Assembly: GCA_019973155.2 (NCBI GenBank)
Contig: BPQB01000070.1
Coordinates: forward strand, 124,001-188,000
Reading direction: 5' to 3'
Length of the DNA: 64,000 bases
From: Phanerochaete sordida
Lineage: Eukaryota; Basidiomycota; Agaricomycetes; Polyporales; Phanerochaetaceae
A model generated the notes under the pieces. It was given only the letters and a program-made list of their open reading frames with translations. It was not told the origin of the DNA and made no database searches. Shown here in pieces: positions 58,860 to 64,000 of the stretch. Position 1 is the stretch's first letter; the number at the start of each line of letters is the position of its first letter. A program made the translations under genes and the position numbers.

Positions 58860-61800
58860 ATGGCCAATGTCTATAGTCCGTTCCATGAAGCGGTCGCTGG
58901 AGCCCAAGAGGTCTTGATCGACACGGGGAAGGCTCGGGGGAAGTCGCAACTTGAGAGGGGCCTCAATAGTATCGGTGAGTCCTCATCTTCGACTGCGCTG
59001 CGTCCCCCTACTAATAGCTTGAATGATGAAGATGACACATTCGCCGAGCTCTCGGATTCGTCGAACAGCCAGATGGCGGCACCCATTTCAGATATGGCGA
59101 CGGAGGCCTGGCGCGCTGTTCAACCACAGTTGTCGGGATGGCTCCAGCATTACGAGGTCGTCGAGACGGCATTGAACGTCATAAAGGATATACACCCCGC
59201 GATAGCATGTATGTCCAGCTGCCATCTAGAGCCCATGTATATTTCGTCACATTATAAAAAATACCTAGTGGTCGTTATCGCGTTCAAGGCGGCTTTCAAG
59301 CTCGAGCGTACGCGGAGGGAGAACGATGAGAAGATTCTCATGATACGAGTCAGCATGATAGAGACTATGGAAGAGCTGTTGTGGTAAGGCTCTTGCACTT
59401 CCATTGAGCGCGAGTAAAATTATAACAGTCCGCTTTTTCAATCCAGTCTCGAAGAGGCCATGTCAGTAAACCTGGACGGACTCCACAGTCGCGTCGAGCG
59501 TCACCTCGAGCCCGTAGTGAAGGATATTGCACAGACCATCAAGGAATGTGCCACGAAGTGCGACAGCTTTGCGAACTGTAACGTTCTCGGTGAGTCTTTT
59601 TATTTGGCGGGTACTCGCAATGGTTTTCTCCTTGCATATCAGCCGAATGTATACCTCAATGGTGGAGCTTGCTCATCATTCGTGTCATGTGCTTCCCGTA
59701 CTCAAGTGGGACACTTCGCTTACTCCCATCTCTAACAGTACGAGCCCTCAAGAGCGTCTACTGGGCACAGAAGCTCACCGATTACTTCAATAAATTCGTT
59801 GACCTCAGAGACAAGCTTCGTTCTTCCCTGCAGCTCGTCATGGCACACGACGTTCGGTCTACTGCCTCTAAAATATCACTCCTGAGCACCAAGGTTGACG
59901 GCCTACTCGAGCACCTGGAGCGCCGCAGCGTTGCAGAACAGCAGGCGTACGATCAGTGGGAAAGCATATCGAAGGATGAGAGTGATGGCAGCGAGAAGCG
60001 CAACACCCTGATTGAAAGATGTGCGTCCGAAGACATCAGTAATCTACTAACACAAGGGGACTCTCGAAGCGTGGAGGCGATGAAGACGGATGCTATCAGC
60101 AAAATCAAGTCCGAAATCGACATGCCCATTGACACCATGCTGCAGAACCTGAACAACGAGTCTACGAGAAAGTTCAATGCTCTCATTGACCAGGTACTGG
60201 ACGATTTTGGGAGAACGGTAAAAAGGGACGGAGATCGCGTCATAAACAGCATTCTGTCCGGTCCTCAAGACAACATCAGAGACCCGGTATGTGCCACATA
60301 AGTAATAGCAACGAGGTTAGTAGCTAAAGATTTTACACAGGGTGTTTGGAAAGTGTGGTCCGATATGGTGCGTTTCATGCAATATACTGAGCGATGTTCA
60401 GACTGAATACTTGCTCATAAAATCAGGGTTGGAGGCGGTGCACAGAGCCCCGTCTGCTTGTGAAGGCTCTTCGAGAGTACTACGCCGAAGTGTACCATGC
60501 GCTGTGCGCAGGGGACGACGACGCCGGGCTTATTGCTGTGGAGACTCATGACAAAACGATCGCCTTTGGCAAGATGGCCCGCGTATTTTCCCTGGAGGAT
60601 GCGTGGACACTGCGGTATATCAGTATGCCCAGAGTGCAGCCGCTACTGGGAATGCTCGATCCGGACTGGTCCTCTTGGGTGACTGTAGAAGAGGTCAACA
60701 GGTTTGCTTTAGCACGGCCTAAGGATTGGAGGTTTGTCTCGCTATTAGCGTTGTTGAATTCATCTTGCTTATGTCTTGCCAGCTTCCCTCATTGGATGGC
60801 ATATTGGACCTTGGGTGCGTACTTCAAGCTGCTTATTGCTCTACTATATATCTCTGAGACCATAAAAGGCCACACTATCTCCACCGCACACTACCTGGAT
60901 CAAATCCAAAAGGTCCTTGTGCAGATGTACCAAGCTTGGAAGTCGGTCCATCCTGTCAATCAGGTCTACGTGGACACATTCATGGATCTATACGCCTCAA
61001 AATACGGCCTCCTACACAGAATCCTTGCTGGGGCCTACATCTCTGCACAGAAAGTATCTTACGACTATATGCTGCTTCACCGCTTCGAGAGCTACATTTC
61101 TCAAAAGGAAGATCGGTTGAGGTCCTTTCTGGAGAAGATCAACTACTACTTCGACGCACAGAATACTGTCACACTTCTACTTGGAGTAGATCAGCTGGAT
61201 CAGGTTCGTGGCCTTGCCAATTGAAATATTGTTTGTACTAACGGTAACTGCAAGCATTTGCTCCCTATTATATTCCTTATGGCCTCTAGGTATCTGGAGG
61301 TCATGCGACTAGCTTGCAAGTTTGAGCTCGATTCACAGGAGTTACGGGACATGCTCATTTCCCATATTCGGTTGATGAAGGCCGTGGAAGATCGCATCGA
61401 AAGGATCATTCAAGGTTGTTTCTTTGCTCTGTGCTGTGTATACCGTCCAGCTGAGCCGATCTTTTAGATATATGCGGCGTAAACGATCTTTCGGTAGAAG
61501 ATACTTTGGATAAGTGTGCCTCTGGGCTGGTAACATAGCTCTTCATTTATATGCGCGACTCCTTTCTCACAGCGTTTCCAGTACTCCTACCTCTCGCCTT
61601 CACTTGACATCAAGAAATATAGGGAATCCGAATACTTCATTCAGCTACACACGAAGAATAGCGTCGCTCCGATCCTTCACACCAGGTACCCAGCAAGCGG
61701 TCAAATGCCAGTGGTGGGCACACCCAATACACGTGACGGTCAAACATCCCTACTGCGACACTGTTTCCAGCCTGCAAGCAGTCTACGCTATGAAGAAGTT

Positions 61801-62916
61801 CCGCCTGAACATGTGAAGCGGTATATCGAACTCCGATCGCGTGTCTTGGATAAGGAGATGGGCGGGATAGGATCGTGGAACATCTACAGCCAGCTTCGTC
61901 CACTAGAGCGACGTGAAGTACTGGAACTTGGACGACTAGCATTGCAGTTTACGCCAAGAGATGCTCACCTGCATGAGTCACTTGCTCATCAACTGATGAG
62001 GCGCCAGGTGGTCCACTTGTACGCTTCAGGCCCATCGAGGTTCTTTACGATCACTAATTTGTATTCTATTCCAGCTGCGGATGTGACGGCTGCGATGAGT
62101 ACCCACTGCGCAGAACGAGAGTCATTTGTCTTGACTGCACGCGGTGGGTCCTTGCCAACAAAGACCCCTATAATAGCGCAGACATGTGCGCGAAGTGCAC
62201 TGGAAATGGCATCATGAAGTTCTCAAGGTTCAACATCATGCACGATGGAACGCACCGTCTTGCGCAGACACGTCGGCAGCTGGCGATCCAAGCGCCCTTC
62301 AGTATAGAACAGCTTGTGAGAATTTTACTGGAGCGAATTGATACCTTGCTCGTGGAAGGTCGCCCACGCCCTAGCAACAGGTGCGCGGGATGTCGACGCA
62401 GCGTCACAATCCCGTATTGGCACTGTATCGATTGCTCGGGTACGTTACCTCATATGGACGATTGCTGGTGCCTCGCTCATATGTAATACAGACGACGTTG
62501 ATATTTGCCAAGATTGCAACTTACGCGACGAGAAGGAGCACGAAAACCTATACCCAGGCTGGCCTGGGGAATCTACCCGGATTGACTCGCCTAGTGCTGA
62601 AGATTCCGAGCACAAGTGGAACCACTTCCTGATCCTCTGCCAGTCGCGCCCCACCATGGTCCCTGCAGACGAAGATGTACAAGCCGAGCGGTCGGACAGC
62701 GACAGGCTGAAGGCAGTCGAAGAGCGTACACAGCAGATCGACGATCGCACTCAAGCCGTCGAGCAGCGAGTGCAACGAATTGAAGAGCGCGTTCAACGTG
62801 TCGAAGACCTCCTAACCCAGATGAACAGACTACTGGTCCAGATATCCAACCGTTTGCCTCCTACTCCGAAGGCAGCTGCGAGATCTGTGGAGGGCTTGGA
62901 CAAGGCGGCGATCTAG
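58860..62916 (+). CDS. EF-hand-like / ZZ-finger coiled-coil protein, short form
   Basis: Paralog of the gene at 22572-27598. Start 58860 (M-A-N-V-Y-S-P-F-H-E). In order: VQPQLSGWLQHYEVVETALN, KILMIRVSMIETMEELL, a coiled-coil region (59750-60290), GVWKVWSDM, GWRRCTEPRLLVKALREYY, the EF-hand-like loop D-P-D-W-S-S-W-V-T-V-E-E (60657-60692), ARPKDW, helices to about 61410, DICGVNDLSVEDTL (61468-61520), FQYSYLSPSLDIKKY, KRYIELRSRVLDKE, a first ZZ finger (CDGC...CLDC...CAKC...HDGTH, 62090-62250), a second ZZ finger (CAGC...CIDC...CQDC, 62380-62520) and a C-terminal heptad coil. Splice junctions checked keep frame, so it seems expressible, but it lacks the roughly 200-residue central module of the full form. 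Confidence 0.7.
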
Positions 62917-63079
62917 GATAGTTGAGTGGATGTTTCCGCTACAGAATGAGAGGCCAACACGGAAGTGTAGACGAAATTCACGGAAATCGAGGCTTTCGAT
63001 GTGTTACACATCGACACGTTTATTCAGAGGGTGTGCAATTACATATAGCGTCGAGAAGTGCGTACCGGATAAGTTATGT

Positions 63080-64000
63080 TTATGCAAATACGGAAGTCAG
63101 GTGCGCCAACCTATAGCGCGGAGAAAGGAAGTGGAACGCGACCCAGCCTGCCAAGAAACGCTCCCACGTCTCCTTCTCCTTGACACCCTGCAGGATACCG
63201 CGGGCGCGCTCGACGGCGTTCACGAGCTCGTCGAGGATGTCCGAGAGGACCGTCTGGACGTCTTGCTCCGTGACGCGGGCCCGGTCGTGGACGAAGTTGT
63301 TCCGCTCACCGGCGAGCTCTTCTTTGTAGAAGGAGAGGATATCGCTGCGGATCAGTGAGTATCAAAGATGTCGAGAAGGGCAGCAAAGGGCGTACTTGGA
63401 GTAATCTAGAAAGATCATCGTTTCGCTGAGTCGATAATGAGGATCAATCGTGAAGCAGACGAACGGCACAGACGTACGGGGTAACTTGGATGTGCGACGA
63501 GATGTCAGGGAAATTGAACTTGTCCCAGACAAAGGCCGCGTAGACCTCGCCGAGGCTGTTCCTGGCGCGCTTGTAGAGCACATACGGCAGCGCGGTGGGA
63601 TGCAGTGGCATGTTGTCTGTCTGGCGTTCGACGAGCGTGCAGTTGACGAAGTGCACTGTGCCGACGAGGATCGCTGTCGCCGCGTACGAATGGAAAAACT
63701 CGGGCATCGCGCGGAGGCTCTGCGCGAGGCGCGCGAGGACGGGGTGTGCCTGCGTCTCGCCGGCCTGCATCCGCGGCACGAACGCGGCGAGCGCGCCCGC
63801 GTCGACTTCGAGATCGTCGACGCAGAGGCAGAGCACGGTGAAGAGCGCGATGTGCACCTGCGTGTCCAGGTGCGTGTGCGCGTAGGCCGTGGCCGCCATG
63901 CTCGTGCCCGTCACGACGTGGCGCTGCACGCGCTCCGCGGGGATCCCGCCGAAGTCCCACGACGCAACGGTGGCACGGATGCGCGCCGAGACGGGAGTGT
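63080..64000 (-). CDS. Tri5-like sesquiterpene synthase (N-terminus cut by window edge)
   Basis: Fourth Tri5-family terpene cyclase of the window. The visible exons are 64000-63478, the 30-nt mini-exon 63425-63396, and 63344-63080. The Asp-rich motif is CVDDLEVD, the NSE motif rebuilt by splicing is NDILSFYKEE, and the C-terminal SPRYRLAHL precedes the stop at 63080. Only about the first 45 residues are outside the window. The frame is intact throughout. It converges with the short ZZ-finger gene, 163 bp apart. Intron positions are identical to the three copies at the left end, so all four derive from one ancestral gene. Confidence 0.85.

Overview
The window looks like a nuclear chromosome segment from a basidiomycete of the class Agaricomycetes, probably a polypore-type fungus. 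The evidence is direct: genes are split by many short GT-AG introns of about 50-65 nt, coding DNA is GC-rich, genes lie on both strands without operons, and several lineage-typical families are present (DUF6533 and DUF6534 multi-pass membrane proteins, a CFEM protein, Tri5-like sesquiterpene synthases, a large EF-hand-like/ZZ-finger coiled-coil family). The order and species assignment is inference.

Layout. Left end (1-4.3 kb): three Tri5/trichodiene-synthase-like sesquiterpene synthase genes, one cut by the window edge. 5.1-9.7 kb: a DUF2828 protein with a mitochondrial-looking N-terminus, then a DUF6533 membrane protein. 10.3-16.9 kb: a small cysteine-containing protein behind a clear TATA box, a secreted neutral ceramidase (minus strand), a DUF6533 relic and a GPI-type CFEM protein. 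17.2-22.3 kb: housekeeping genes, namely a pinin-family splicing protein and SRP72 from a shared 223-bp promoter, then a histidine-acid-phosphatase-like membrane protein that has lost its catalytic motifs. 22.6-27.6 kb: a large EF-hand-like/ZZ-finger protein (minus). 28.5-37.8 kb: CTD-kinase subunit Ctk3 and the very large ribosome-biogenesis factor Utp20 (minus).

From 38.3 to 54.3 kb the window is accessory in character: a small PPxY membrane protein, a two-block direct segmental duplication (39.1-40.2 kb and 50.8-52.5 kb) carrying a truncated and an intact DUF6534 gene, a TATA-driven unit with a dense array of short canonical introns (45.3-47.7 kb), and a roughly 3-kb extremely GC-rich block with no recognisable gene. 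54.4-55.8 kb holds an NAD(P)-binding epimerase-like enzyme. 55.8-58.9 kb has no confident gene. The right end (58.9-64 kb) holds a second, shorter EF-hand-like/ZZ-finger gene (plus) and a fourth Tri5-like synthase cut by the edge.

How the genes relate. The conserved core (pinin, SRP72, Ctk3, Utp20) serves splicing, protein targeting, transcription elongation and ribosome assembly. Around it sits a fast-changing set: terpene synthases, ceramidase, CFEM, multi-pass membrane proteins and the ZZ family. Both edges carry the same two families (terpene synthase plus ZZ protein), with the ZZ genes in opposite orientation. No cytochrome P450 or other tailoring enzyme is seen beside the synthases, so a terpene biosynthetic cluster beyond the synthases is not shown here. 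Exon boundaries given were worked out by eye from splice sites, reading frame and comparison between paralogs.
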